This document shows, one piece after another, positions 11,993 to 23,557 of a DNA stretch of 64,000 nt. Made by a program: the position numbers and the translations under genes. The stretch comes from Eopsaltria australis (Eukaryota > Chordata > Aves > Passeriformes > Petroicidae). The notes below the pieces were generated by a model. The model was not told where the DNA came from, ran no database searches, and was given only the letters and a program-made list of their open reading frames with translations. Every line of letters starts with the position of its first letter. Within the stretch, counting starts at the first letter, position 1. Where the stretch lies: NCBI GenBank assembly GCA_034509425.1, contig JAVTVJ010000300.1:1-64000 (forward strand), given 5' to 3'.

Positions 11993-14900
11993 CCCTCCCC
12001 ACAAAAACTATTGCATAGACAACATTGCTATGGTCCATTACGAAATAAATGAATACTGAAGGATTTTTTTGTACTAATTGAGTTCTGTATTAAATTTTAC
12101 AGGTGTCTACTGTCATATATTCTAGGTCAATTCAGAATGCTCTGATTTAAGGAAAAAGTACATACGCAGCTGCTGAAGAGGGAAATGTATTTTTAATGTT
12201 TCAATTTTTTGAGCATATGGGACCATTTTTCACTTGCATTATCTACAGAGCAATGGCTAATGCAAAAATAAAGTCTTCCTTCTATTTTATTTTTGTATTT
12301 AACTTGCCTTCAAATGTTGCTAGGAGCATGCTACTTTTATGAAGTTACACAATATTGGCCTTGCTGTCAGCTTAGTCTTCATGAATTTTACACAGCAGCT
12401 GTTGCTTTTCCTCACTCACTCGAGTCCACTGATGTGAGGGCTAGAAATGTCACCAAGTAAAAGACAAAAGTAGCTTTCTCATGCTGCTGGTGGATAAGGG
12501 AAAGCAGTGTGACAGTCAGCACTGCTGGTGGGTCACCTCCACTGACTGTCTACTGAATTTCATTCTCTGAAATCAGTTCTCTGGATAAATCCCCAATTTA
12601 TCCACTCACAATAGGGTAGCAATAGAAATATACCTCTAACAGTATAGTCACAATTTTGCTCACGATGGCATCACAGATTATTGCAGTGCAGCTTTTTCTA
12701 TAATGTCTTCTGAATGGCCCTCCATAAGAAATGTCAAGTAGCATATTCTTATAAAGTGAAAAGTGTTCCAGAAGGTCCTTCTTCTAAATGGCTCAATATT
12801 ATGCCCTTTCACTTGCAGATCTGTGAAGTATAAGAAGAAATCAAAACCTGAAATAGCTTGTCTGCATTTTCATTATCTATCATGATGTTTAATTCACTTC
12901 AGCTGTAACTTTAGACTTCTGTTTCCACTGATAATGAGAGGAAACTAGGGTTTACAGACTATTAACTCTTAAAAAAATAACTGTGTCAAAGAAGTAAAAA
13001 GAAGTTCTACTTTTGTAGACATAAGCTCTGAATTGACACAGACTGGAAATGCAAGATGGATAAGTGATGTCGTATAGATAATATGCTGTAGAACCCATTC
13101 CTTGCTGATTTTTCAGTAGCAATTTAATATAAGCATGTTGAAGCATGGAATAAACTTTATTCTTAAAAAATATAATTGAACATTTATGTTTTGCTAATGT
13201 CATAATTTTTATTTCTAAGTAACAGCCAGACTAATAACAGATTGATATTACTATCAGTAGAAATCAGTGCATGATAATGAGTTAATGATCACGTACTCAT
13301 GTCCATATACATGAAACTTGCAGGTTGGTGAATTGTCTTCCACTCCGCAGCTTCAGTGGTATGCGTTGGTTTCTTATTTTATTTGAAAAACAGTCCTGCA
13401 TAATGATAGTCATGAGATTATTGAAACTGGCTGTAATTGTGATTATGATTTTCCAAGTTCTAGTTGTTAACACTGAAAATGTTTGGTTTGAAACTTTCTT
13501 TTTGAGAAAATTTAATTCTTAAGTTGTAATTAATATTTTTCCTCACAAATAATTAGATCTTTTTCTTGCTAGTAGTATATTTATAGAGAGAGGGAAAATA
13601 CAGAGAAACACTGAATTTTATATCTATAGTAGCTAGATGAATGGTTGGGATCCCACTGCGCTTTTCTCTAGTTGGCTGTGTTGTTACCAAACAAACAAAA
13701 ATTGTACTGCCTGGCTAAAAAAATTAATAATCTTCTTGGAAGACTTTCTTTTGTCATTATTTATTTTCTATAAATCTGTTTAGACTCTAGCCTTTTCTTA
13801 GCTGAATAGCTCCCAGCTTTAACTAGGATTATGGATCAATTGCATGCCTGGGACCATTCCATCTGCTCGGTGTCCCTTGGCCTCCAGCTGTTGTTCGAGA
13901 AGGTCTTCAGCAAATTCTCTATCACTCCTCTCTCGCTGTGTAGTGCTCCAGATACTCCAGGTCATATCCAAAAGCACTAGACAACCATGTCCACAGAAAT
14001 GAATCAAACTTCTAACATGCAAATTACTGCTGAGGACCTTAGACACCTCACATACAGAAAGACATGTACATTTTTTGACATCTACACTGAGGTGTATGAT
14101 TCTGAAGCCCAATCCTACCCAAAATCCTGGCTCTGTTTTTTCAAATGAGGTTTATCTGATCACATTATGCCACGTTATTTAAATCAATCATTCTTTTTAT
14201 TTTTGGTTAGACCTCAATCATTCATTAAAGCACTTGACATTACGCTGTCTAGTGTTTCACATATTTTGTTCTGGAAAGACAGAATTTCAGTCTACTGTTA
14301 CGACCAAAGAAAACTGTCTAATATATGTCATATATATCTATCTATATCAACCCTTGACAAGGAAGAAAGGTCCAAAAATTGAGATGTGGATAAGGTAAAG
14401 GATAAAATTATTTTCAAATTATCTGAAAAATTATTTGCAATATCTAGTGGAGGGGGTTATAACCAATAACCTTCAAATTAATAAAAGGAAACAGATGAAC
14501 AGGAAAATACAGTGACAAAAAAAATAAATACAAGCACATGCATGGATGGGTGAAACGGGCATAGAACATTAGCCTCTAAACAATTGTATAAAATGTGACT
14601 TCGTTCTGTTATTTCAAATCCTAGACAGAAATAGGAGCACATGCTATTGTTCTGGAGCTTAATTTTGCTCTCATTTTTTATCTTAGAAATGTCTGACTCA
14701 TTTACTTAATTTTCTGAGGATGATTTAAACCTGCAGTGAAATGTTAGCAAGACATGCGTTTTTTACGGATGGAAATACCTAAATATTTTTTAAACAAATC
14801 AAGTTGATAGTGTGCATAACTGTGGTGGCAAGGATTGCACCAAGGGATAAGAGCCAAGCTTTGGCTCCTGTATTCACTCTGAACCAGTAACAATTGGAAA

Positions 14901-16347
14901 GAAAAGTAATCACTCATGTCAGAGTCCAAGTGAGAACCTGAGTTGTTGGGTTTTAGCTGTAAAATGCACTCCCAGTTATAAAGCAAGATTTCTGTATGTA
15001 ACAAATTAGGAAAAGGGTATTTGTGAATGGACAATTCCATTTAGGAGCTGTATCTATACTGCTAAGTAAAAAGAGGATCAAGGGTGAGAACACACTGCTC
15101 CACATCCCCAGGGCTTACAAATAGCCTCTTAATAAGTGATTTACCTTAGGGAGAATTGGTTGGGGAACAGATGTAAGTTAAAAAGACTGAGAAATTCAGT
15201 ATCTATCACTGTACCTTATTGCCCAGTTCTCTTTTGTTTGGCACTGTAGACATCTCAAAAAACTGCGTCTGTGGTATGAAATAAAAATGTTCAGGGACTG
15301 CAAGTGTCCTACTTCCTACAGCAGAATAACTATATCCAGCCTACCTACTTAAAACAGTCTGTAGACTATGCTAAGGCTCAAATTGGGGTCAAACATTTTT
15401 GTGAGGAGTGCTAGTTAGGTCAATTCAACTCTGTGATGGCCAGGAAGCATGCTAAGGATGGAAGAAAATGTACAGTGTGTGCTTGAACCCATAGTCTCAC
15501 TGTGAGCAATTGTACCTTCAATGAAAATTGCTAGTCATTGCTACCTAATTTAGCAATTAGCTTTCTTTGAAAATTTTATTCTGTTACGAACTGGTTTTAA
15601 ATGCTACATAAATAACTACTGAGAAGAAATATCTGGATTTTGAAGTAGTCATATAATAATAAGCTGGGGTGATTCTTATTTCCACTATTCATGCAGCAAC
15701 TGATTTGATCCTGAGGTAGTAAAGGTATATCAAGAAAGCACAAAGGGTAGGTTAGAGCTGTGTTGTGCAGTGCTGACGCTCAGCCACCTTTCTAATTTTT
15801 GCAGTTCAGTAAGCGGAATGAATGTCTATTTCTTTCTTTGTTCAGCTGAGTTAGATTAGTCTGGAGAGAAATATTGTGTCACTTCCATCAGAATTTCAGG
15901 CTACTGGTGAATTTTTGGAGAAAAATGAGTTTTCAAGCTTGAAACACAGAGCTGAAGCCCTGGATCTAGGCAGAAAACAGTGGGTTTGACATAACACTAT
16001 GTACTGCTTTGGTACTTTGTGTATCATCTTAAGGATATAAAGGCTATAGCTGATTAGAAATCTCATTCTCTTTTTGAAAATTTATTTAAAAAAAAGAAGC
16101 TGATGTACTTCACAAAAGGTACAGCTTTCTGTCCAAAAAATCCCCACAGGGCACTATGATGAGGGACTATGAATTGAGATCACTGCCATACTAGTGATCT
16201 AGTCTCCAATATAAACTAGACTTCTAATTTGGAATGCACATTTTTGTTAAGGAAATGACACCCTGCAGGAGATTCTGGCCTACAGATGTATGAATTTCTT
16301 TCTAAGAGATCACCAAAGGAAATGCTGATTTCTAAGTATTTGGGTAT
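11993..16347. other. Non-coding DNA, no gene seen
   Basis: No convincing exon or repeat is recognised. A slightly GC-richer patch near 13,840-14,060 stays open on the minus strand for about 97 codons, but has no motif I know. Confidence 0.5.
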
Positions 16348-17268
16348 TGTCCTGGTTTGAAGGACAGGTGTCTGTTAAGGAAGGCAGGAGCCTCCCTTGG
16401 GATGGGAAACTGTAACCCCTCTCCCTCCGAATTATTATAAATTTGAAATCAAGAGGCTCTCAGGCAAAGATATGGGAATAGGAATAACAGTTCTTTACTA
16501 CTATCTAAAAAAAGGATAACAAATAACAACAACTATAACGTTGACCAACAAACAGAACCAGAAACCCAGTGGCAGCCTGCTCGGCTTCAGGCACCTTTCC
16601 CTTCGGTGCAGTTCCAGTCACAGCCTGCAGGGGCGCTCTGGGTGCGGTGATTCCCCGCGTGGCTGCAGGGGCGCTCTGGGTGCGGTGATTCCCCGGTGCC
16701 TGCAGGGGGCGCTCCGGCGTGAGCTCAGGTAGCACACGGCAATGGCGACTGCCCGAAGCACGGAGGGATGGAGGAGAGCCTTTGCTCCACAGACCCTCAG
16801 GAGGGGCAGCTGGTGTTGGTGCCACAGCAGGATCCCCGGACACAGGGAGCTGGGACGGTAGGGGGTCTCCACGTGCAGGGAAAAACCCCGCTACAATGTA
16901 GCGGAGAAAAGCGGGCTGGTGGCAGGCAGGTCGGCTCCGGATGGGGCAGAGGGCAGAGACTCACAGCAGACAGACCGGCAGCTCCGCGCTGGCTTCTCAG
17001 GGGCCGTGGGTTCAGCAGACAGCAGCTCTGACCGTCCAGCTCCGAGGGTCCCCGAGCAAGAGGGCGTGACCTCCCTCTGCCCTTGCTTTTCAGTCTCTCC
17101 AAATCTCGCGTTACCAGGCTCTGCTTCCGTGAGGGGCAATTTTGCCCCACCCTGCCTTGGAGAAAGGCTCTACCTTTGTGCTTTGTTTCTCTTAAGTACC
17201 TAGTCATTTGTGTCCTAGCAACCCATGGGGGAAAAATTCCTGAGGAAAAGAACTAGATCTAACCTTCA
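16348..17268 (-). repeat. ERVL copy 1, 3' LTR
   Basis: About 921 bp, matching 22,654-23,557. It begins 'tgtcctggtttgaagg' on the plus strand and ends 'ctaaccttca', giving TG...CA ends. A GC-rich block at about 16,620-16,705 is itself a short tandem repeat built on 'ctgcaggggcgctctgggtg'. Compared with the other LTR it has a small extra segment near 16,440 and scattered substitutions, so the pair has diverged by several per cent (eye estimate). Confidence 0.88.
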
Positions 17269-17283
17269 ATATTCTCCACCCCG
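17269..17283 (-). promoter_or_regulatory. ERVL copy 1 polypurine tract
   Basis: On the minus strand the bases just before the 3' LTR read GGGGTGGAGAATAT, a purine-rich run at the position expected for the plus-strand primer. Confidence 0.55.
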
Positions 17284-17469
17284 AATTCTTTCTCATGCAA
17301 ACACCTTACATCAAATTTAAACTTTCGAGGTATATACATACATGCAGATACAGATACAAGTGCAGTGTCATAAGTAGTTCACCCTAAAACAAGATCTCCT
17401 TGAGGTATGCATCAGGTTTCTCCATCCCTTTGCATCACCCACCAGGTGCAGCCCGGTCCCTGAGCAAAG

Positions 17470-18290
17470 ACAACCCCCCGGATGGGATTGTCTTTACTTG
17501 AGGCAGAGTTTACCTAAACAGTCTTTCCCAGCATACCTCTCATGTGTACTACTGGAACTTTATCTCCATCTGTTGTTTGCAAGGGGTCAGAGTGGGCAGG
17601 CCCGGCCCGGCTGGAGGAACCTCGGGTGTTCACTAACTATGTGGCCTTTGCTAAATTAGTCTCCCAGTTCTTGAACGTCCCCCCACCCAGTGCTTTCAAG
17701 GTGGTTTTGAGCAGGCCATTGTACCGTTCAACTTTCTCAGCTGCTGGTGCATGATAAGGGATATGGTACACCCACTCGATGCCATGTTCCCTAGCCCAGG
17801 TGTTTATAAGGCTATTTTTGAAATGAGTCCCATTGTCGGATTCAATTCTCTCAGGGGTACCATGTCTCTAAAGGACCTGTTTTTCGAGGCCCAGGATGGT
17901 GTTCCGGGCAGTGGCATGAGGCACAGGGTAGGTCTCCAACCATCCTGTGGTGGCTTCCACCATTGTGAGAACGTAGCGCTTGCCTTGGCGGGTCTGGGGC
18001 AGTGTGATGTAATCAATCTGCCAAGCCTCTCCATACTTGTATTTGGACCACCGTCCACCATACCATAGAGGCTTTACCCGCTTGGCCTGGTTGATCGCAG
18101 CGCACGTCTCACAATCATGGATCACCTGGGAGATACTGTCCATGGTTAGGTCCACCCCTCGATCTCGTGCCCACTTATAGGTGGCATCTCTGCCCTGGTG
18201 GCCTGAGGCATCATGGGCCCATCGGGCTAGGAACAGCTCCCCTTTGTGTTGCCAGTCTAAATCTATCTGTGCCACCTCAATCTTTGCGGC
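17470..18290 (-). pseudogene. ERVL copy 1 integrase (broken)
   Basis: Integrase would join the viral DNA to host DNA. The N-terminal HHCC zinc site is visible (HDASGHQG, later CETC at about 18,105). The catalytic triad is present: D in WQIDY (about 18,020), D in SDNG (codon 17,837-17,835) and E in KVERYNG (codon 17,729-17,727). The last two are separated by 35 residues, the classic DD35E spacing. The frame is broken between the first D and SDNG (around 17,880). A TAG later interrupts the C-terminal part, after the E motif. The domain follows RNase H in the same frame. Confidence 0.82.
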
Positions 18291-19090
18291 GTGATCTACC
18301 TGCTTGTTGTTTTGGTGTTCTTCGTTAGCTCCGCTTTTAGGGACATGGGCGTCTACATGGCGGACCTTTACGGGTAGCTTCTCTACCCGAGTGGCAATGT
18401 CTTTTCATTCATCAGCTGCCCAGATTGGCTTTCCTCTACGCTGCCAGTTGGCCTTTTTCCACCTTTCCAGCCAACTCCATAGAGCATTGGCTACCATCCA
18501 CGAATCAGTGTAGAGATAGAGCTTTGGCCACTTCTCTCTCTCAGCAATGTCTAGGGCCAGCTGAACAGCTTTGAGTTCAGCAAATTGGCTCGACCCACCT
18601 TCTCTTTCAGTGGCTTCTGCAACTTGTCGTGTGGGGCTCCACACAGCTGCTTTCCACTTCCGGTTCATTCTTATGATGCGACAGGAACTATCAGTGAAAA
18701 GGACGTAGCACTTTTCTTCATCTAGCAGTTGATTATATGGTGGAGCCTCCTCAGCCTGGGTCACTTGTTCTTGCTCTTCTTCATCAGTGAGACCAAAACT
18801 CTCACCTTCTGGCCAGTTCGTAATTATTTCTAGGATCCCAGGGCGGTTCGGATTTCTAATGCGGGCGCGCTGTGTGATAAGTGCGATCCACTTACTCCAT
18901 GTGGCATCGGTGGTGTGGTGGGTAGAGGGAGCCTTTCCTTTGAACATCCACCCCAGCACTGGTAGTCGAGGTGCCAGGAGGAGTTGTGCTTCAGTGCTAA
19001 TTACCTCGGAGGCGGCTTGAACTCTTTCATAGGCGGCCAAGATTTCCTTCTCTGTGGGGGTGTAGTTGGCTTCGGACCCTCTGTAACTCT
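18291..19090 (-). pseudogene. ERVL copy 1 RNase H region (broken)
   Basis: RNase H removes RNA from the RNA-DNA hybrid during reverse transcription. Metal-binding motifs are visible in order: LFTDSSC, then FAELKAVQLALD, then LYTDSWMVANALW. A TGA at 18,405-18,407 stops the frame directly after 'IWAADE', and the same frame continues beyond it into integrase. Upstream (19,041-19,283) the link to RT lacks an open frame. Confidence 0.8.
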
Positions 19091-20060
19091 GGCTCTAGAA
19101 TCTTAGCGGTCGGCTTCGAGTCTCTCTAGGCACCTTCTGCCAAAGGCTCCAGGACAAGCCCTTGTTCCCTGCTGCAGAGTAAAGTACATTCTTCACCTCT
19201 GGTCCCGTCTTTACTGGGCCAAGCGTTACTGCGTGAGCGATCTCCTGCTTGATCTGGGCAAACGCTTGTTGCTGTTCAGGGCTTCAGTGAAAATCATTCT
19301 TCTTGCGGGTGACTAGGTAGAGAGGGCTCACAATCTGGCTGTACTCTGGAATGTGCATCTTCCAAAAACCTATGGCCCCTAGGAAAGCTTGAGTTTCTTT
19401 TTTGTTAGTTGGAGGAGACATCGCAGTGATCTTATTGATGACCTCCGTGGGAATCTGGCGCCGTCCATCTTGCCATTTTACCCCCAAGAACTGGATCTCT
19501 CGAGCAGGTCCCTTGACTTTGCTTTTCTTGATGGCAAAACCGGCTCCCAGGAGGATCATGATGATCTTCTTTCCTTTCTCAAATACTTCTGCTGCCGTGT
19601 TCCCCCACACAATGATGTCATCGATGTATTGGAGATGCTCTGGAGCCTCACCTTTTTCCAGTGCAGCCTGGATCAGTCCATGGCAGATCGTGGGGCTGTG
19701 CCTCCACCCCTGGGGTAGCCGATTCCAGGTATATTGCACACCCCTCCAGGTGAAGGCGAACTGAGGCCTGCACTCCGCTGCCAGAGGGATGGAGAAGAAC
19801 GCATTGGCGATGTCAATGGTGGCGTACCATTTTGCTGCCTTGGACTCCAGCTCGTACTGGAGCTCCAGCATGTCTGGCACGGCAGCACTCAATGGTGGAG
19901 TCACTTCATTCAAGCCACGATAGTCCACAGTCAATCTCCATTCCCCGTCAGACTTGCACACAGGCCAGATGGGGCTGTTGAAGGGTGAGTGGGCTTTACT
20001 GACCACTCCTTGGCTTTCTAGGTCGCGGATCATCTTGTGGATGGGATCACGGCGTCTCGA
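19091..20060 (-). pseudogene. ERVL copy 1 reverse transcriptase (broken)
   Basis: The open RT part runs to a stop at 19,284. It contains the fingers/palm signature RLTVDYRGLNEV, the IDIANAFFSIPL aspartate region, LPQGWRHSPT, the catalytic box YIDD (near 19,616-19,630) and FLGVKWQDGRRQIP. Thumb motif FLGAIGFWKMHIPEYSQIV follows. These motifs place it with ERVL elements. The protease frame and the RT frame differ by an indel near 20,045, so protease and RT are no longer one polyprotein. All catalytic residues that I can read in the RT are intact. Confidence 0.88.
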
Positions 20061-20560
20061 TTGGTCCGGTACTGCCAGTGGTGCACTGTCAAGGTGGCAA
20101 TTGGCACTTGTTGCTCTTTTACTCTCAGGAGTCCCACTGCATTTGGATTTTCCCATAGTCCAGGCAAGGTGTTCAGTTGCCTGATGCCCTCTGCCTCCAC
20201 AGCCGCTATCCCGAAAGCCCACCTGAGTCCCTTTGGGTCTTTGTAATAGCCATTCCGGAGGAAGTCTATGCCCAGAATACATGGGGCCTCTGGACCAGTC
20301 ACAATGGGGTGTTTCTGCCACTCCTTCCCGGTCAGGCTCACCTCGGCTTCCAACAAAGTTAATTGCTGTGATCCCCCTGTCACCCCGGCAATAGAAACAG
20401 GTTCTGCCCCCACATGTCTCGCTGGAATTAAGGTACACTGCGCACCAGTATCAACTAACGCTTCATATTTTTGTGGCTCTGATGTGCCAGGCCATCGGAT
20501 CCACACTGTCCAAAAGACCCAGTTTTCCCATGCCTCTTCCTGGCTAGAGGCAGGGCCCCT
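20061..20560 (-). pseudogene. ERVL copy 1 protease
   Basis: This is an aspartic protease that would process Gag-Pol. The active-site motif ALVDTGAQCTL and the flap/C-terminal motif ILGIDFLRNGYY are readable, and RNase H, RT and integrase follow in order. It lies in the same frame as the end of gag, directly after a TAG at 20,563-20,561. Related sequence in ERVL copy 2 (52,433-52,843) has the same DTGAQCTL motif. No indel is seen within the protease core. Confidence 0.82.
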
Positions 20561-20563
20561 CTA
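20561..20563 (-). other. In-frame TAG at gag-pro border (possible readthrough site)
   Basis: The frame reads ...CAG AGC TAG AGG GGC... and protease follows in the same frame. ERVL copy 2 has TAG AGG GGC at the same point (52,846-52,844). Conservation in two diverged copies suggests an original readthrough stop, as known in gammaretroviruses, and not a random nonsense mutation. Confidence 0.6.
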
Positions 20564-21872
20564 GCTCTGGTTGTCATTTCTTTCTTGGGCGTACATGGTA
20601 GAGGTCCCCTCGAGGGGATCTAAGAGATCGTCCTCTCTTCTGTAATATCTGGCATCTCGGTTACGGGAGGCTGAGGCTACTTTCACTTTAGTGGATTCCC
20701 CGCCTCGGTTAGTATTTCCCTCCTTGAGTTGCTGTACTCGTGCTGCCAGGGCAGCAGTGGGTTTCTTATCCCACTTCCTCATGTCTTCTCCGTGATCACA
20801 CAGGAAGAACTACAGCTCAGATCGTGGGGTGTACTCTCTCTCTTTGGCTGGGGGGCGCTGGGCTCTGACTTTGGGGCTTGTGACTCGCACTGGTGCCGCA
20901 CTCATCAACCTCATCTCCTCCCTCACCTCCCTCATCATCTCCTCTCTGAGGTCTTTGACCACAGCAGAGACCTGAGCCTGTATTGGGCTACTGATCATAC
21001 TATCATAATTCCTGAGTTTGGTGGCTATGGAGCCCACTGTCTCTCGGTTGTCATCAGCATTAATTGTTGCAATGAAGATGGTGTATTGGGAGGGCCCTAG
21101 CTTTGCCAGATTCCACAACATTTGTCTTGTACACTTGACCTTGTCGGGGTCATTATCATGTTGTCCATCCCTCCCAAAGAGTACCTCCAATATTGCCACC
21201 TCCCTCAGCTGTTGGATTCCCTCCTCAAGGGTCTTCCATGGTCTTTTATGATGATATTCCTGCATTCTCTCCCTGTTGACAAACTTCTCTCTTACACTTA
21301 TTAAAAGCCGTTCCCAGAGAGACAGAGGCTCGTCATCTCTTCCAAATACTTGATCAACCCCTGAGTCCTGGGACAAGGGTCCCAGCTGCCTTGCCTCAAT
21401 ACTATCCAGCTGCACGCCCATACCCATAAGGTCCCAGACCCGAAGTAACCAGGTTGTAAAAGGCTCACGACCCCGTCGCACAATGTCTTTTCGTAGATTA
21501 CGGAGACTGTCATACCCCAGGGACTCAGTAGTGATTTCAATCCTTGGCCTCCCTACTGGTTGAGAGGGCCCTGCTTCCCCATCATTACTCACTGGCTGCT
21601 CTGGTTTGACCTTAGTCTTCCTCTTTTCCACAGGGGCAACTGCTACTGGCTGTGGCTGCCCCTCTGATCTGACTGGAGCCTGAGCGGTGATAGCGTCCCT
21701 GGGTTCCTCTGCTGCCTCATTAGACTCTCCCTCTTTGGGGTACGGGAAGGGTTTCCCACCAGCTGGGCAAGTGTATTCCTTCAGCACTTGGCCCATCTCG
21801 CGTATCTCTTTCACCAGGACTCCCACCCAATCCGGGTGGGTTGTTTCTGAGGTGGGTTATGGGACCGGGTCA

Positions 21873-22095
21873 GACTCTGTAGCAACATCCCTAGTGTCTG
21901 GGGCAATGTCAGGTTCTGGGATGGTGTCCCTAGTTTCTGGGGCCATGTCAGGTTCTGTGGCAGCATCCCTAGTCTCTGGGGCCGTGTCAGGTTCTGTGGC
22001 AGCATCTCTAGTTTCCGGGACCAGATCAGTTTCTGTGGCAGCATCCCTAGTCTTTGGGGCCATGTCAGGTTCTGGGGCCTCATCTCTATTGTCTG
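21873..22095 (-). repeat. 39-bp tandem repeat coding 13-residue acidic repeats
   Basis: About six imperfect 39-bp units encode variants of PETRDAATEPDMA. The unit length is a multiple of three, so the frame is kept. ERVL copy 2 lacks a comparable array at the same place, so the array arose or expanded after the two copies split. Confidence 0.85.
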
Positions 22096-22630
22096 GGGTA
22101 GATGTCAGAGTGGTTATCCAAGTCAGACTTCTTTTATCCCTGAATGCTAAATAGAGTAGGACTATCAGCAATGCCAGCCACTGTATGGTATCATTAGCAT
22201 CTAGAGAAGATTTGAACCCCTCAAAGATTGGCGGGATAGGCCTAAAGAGCTGGGTGAAGGGTTGTGAGAACATTTCTTTTGGTGTCACTTCTTCACAGTA
22301 GGTACCATTATTAAAGTAACCCTGAAAACATGTCATTAGTGTGTGGTAGCTGTGAATCCACATGCCTGCTTTCCAGAGGAAGTTGAAAATCCATGAATTC
22401 CTCACCTTATTGACTCATGACACAAACTGTATAACAGCCACTGTAGCCTTAGTTATAGGGCCCATGTTTAGATATGGGGCTGCAAATGGGAGAGAAACAG
22501 CTGTGACCACTTGCCATACGAACCGGAATAAGCAAGACCACATGGTGCAACCTAATGAGGTTCCTATATCCAGCACACAAAAACTGCGTTACTCAGGAAC
22601 TGTTATCCTTCTTCCCCTCGATGCCCTCGT

Positions 22631-22648
22631 GCCCCACATTGGGCGCCA
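22631..22648 (-). promoter_or_regulatory. ERVL copy 1 primer binding site (tRNA-Lys type)
   Basis: Five bases inside the 5' LTR end, the minus strand reads TGGCGCCCAATGTGGGGC. This differs at one base from the site for tRNA-Lys(1,2) used by some beta- and lentiviruses. It would prime minus-strand DNA synthesis. Confidence 0.85.
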
Positions 22649-22653
22649 AAATC

Positions 22654-23557
22654 TCTCTTGGTTTGAAGGACAGGTGTCTGTTAAGGAAGGCAGGAGCCTC
22701 CTTTGGAATGGGAAACTGTAACCCCTTTCCCTCCGAATTATTATAAAGGCTCTCAGGCAAAGATATAAGAATAGGAATAACAGTTCTTTACTACTATCTA
22801 AAACAAAAGATAACAAATAACAACTATAACGTTAACCAACAAACAGAACCAGAAACTTAGTGGCAGCCTGCTCGGCTTCAGGCACCTTTCCCTTTGGTGC
22901 AGTTCTAGTCACAGCCTGCAGGGGCGCTCTGGGTGCAGTGATTCCCCGGTGGCTGCAGAGGTGCTCTGGGTGCGGTGATTCCCCGGTGCCTGCAGGGGGG
23001 CGCTCTGGGTGAGCTCAGGTAGCACACGGCAATGGCGGCTGCCCGAAGCACGGAGGGATGGAGGAGAGCCCTTGCTCCACAGACCCTCGGGAAGGGCAGC
23101 TGGTGTTGGTGTCACAGCAGGATCCCGGGACACAGGGAGCTGGGACAGTAAGGGGTCTCCACGTGCAGGGAAAAACCCCGCTACAATGTAGCGGAGAAAA
23201 GCAGGCTAGTAGCAGGCAGGTCAGCTCCAGATGGGGCAGAGGGCAGAGACTCACAGCAGACAGACCGGCAGCTCCGCGCTGGCTTCTCAGGGGCCGTGGG
23301 TTCAGCAGACAGCAGCTCCGACCGTCCCGCTCCGAGGGTCCCGAGCAAGAGGGCGTGACCTCCCTCTGCCCTTGCTTTTCAGTCTCTCCAAATCTCGCGT
23401 TACCAGGCTCTGCTTCCGTGAAGGGCAATTTTGCCCCACCCTGCCTTGGAGAAAGGCTCTACCTTTGTGCTTTGTTTCTCTTAAGTACCTAGTCATTTGT
23501 GTCCTAGCAACCCATAGGGGAAAAATTCCTGAAAAAAAGAACTAGATCTAACCTTCA
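22654..23557 (-). repeat. ERVL copy 1, 5' LTR
   Basis: About 904 bp, pairing with 16,348-17,268. Its inner end is mutated ('tctcttgg' against 'tgtcctgg'). The primer binding site follows five bases inside. It abuts an LTR fragment of another family at 23,558. Confidence 0.87.

Larger units (their letters stand above)
20561..22543 (-). pseudogene. ERVL copy 1 gag-like gene with N-terminal membrane segments
   Basis: A start at 22,543 opens a very hydrophobic N-terminus (MWSCLFRFVWQVVTAVSLPF). A second hydrophobic segment lies near 22,145-22,190 (IQWLALLIVLLYLAF). A 13-residue acidic repeat follows (21,873-22,095), then a helical capsid-like part with RQLGPL and SLWERLLISVRE, and a basic C-terminal part. 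I see no CCHC zinc knuckle. In-frame stops: a TGA near 22,417, a TAA at 21,859-21,857, and a TAG at 20,812-20,810 where copy 2 has a Trp codon. All segments lie in one frame, so stops, not indels, break it. Confidence 0.72.
16348..23557 (-). mobile_element. ERVL-like provirus, copy 1 (LTR-gag-pro-pol-LTR)
   Basis: Two LTRs of about 0.9 kb enclose gag, protease, reverse transcriptase (RT), RNase H and integrase in the normal retroviral order on the minus strand. There is no room or signal for env. Class assignment rests on the RT and integrase style (LPQGW, YIDD, FLGVKW, FLGAIGFW, and the 'HDASGHQG' start of the integrase zinc domain), which resembles ERVL (class III). The coding region carries several in-frame stops and frameshifts and is not intact. 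The 5-bp flanks (ggtat on the left, acagg on the right) do not match, so the copy has been rearranged since it inserted, or its ends come from different insertions. Confidence 0.85.

Noticed and set aside
13819..14112. A 97-codon minus-strand frame in a GC-richer patch
   Set aside because: A short helical, charged part looks protein-like, but no family is recognised and no splice context supports an exon.
19389..20184. Plus-strand frames of 76-120 codons opposite ERVL RT
   Set aside because: Antisense to the clearly recognised RT motifs.
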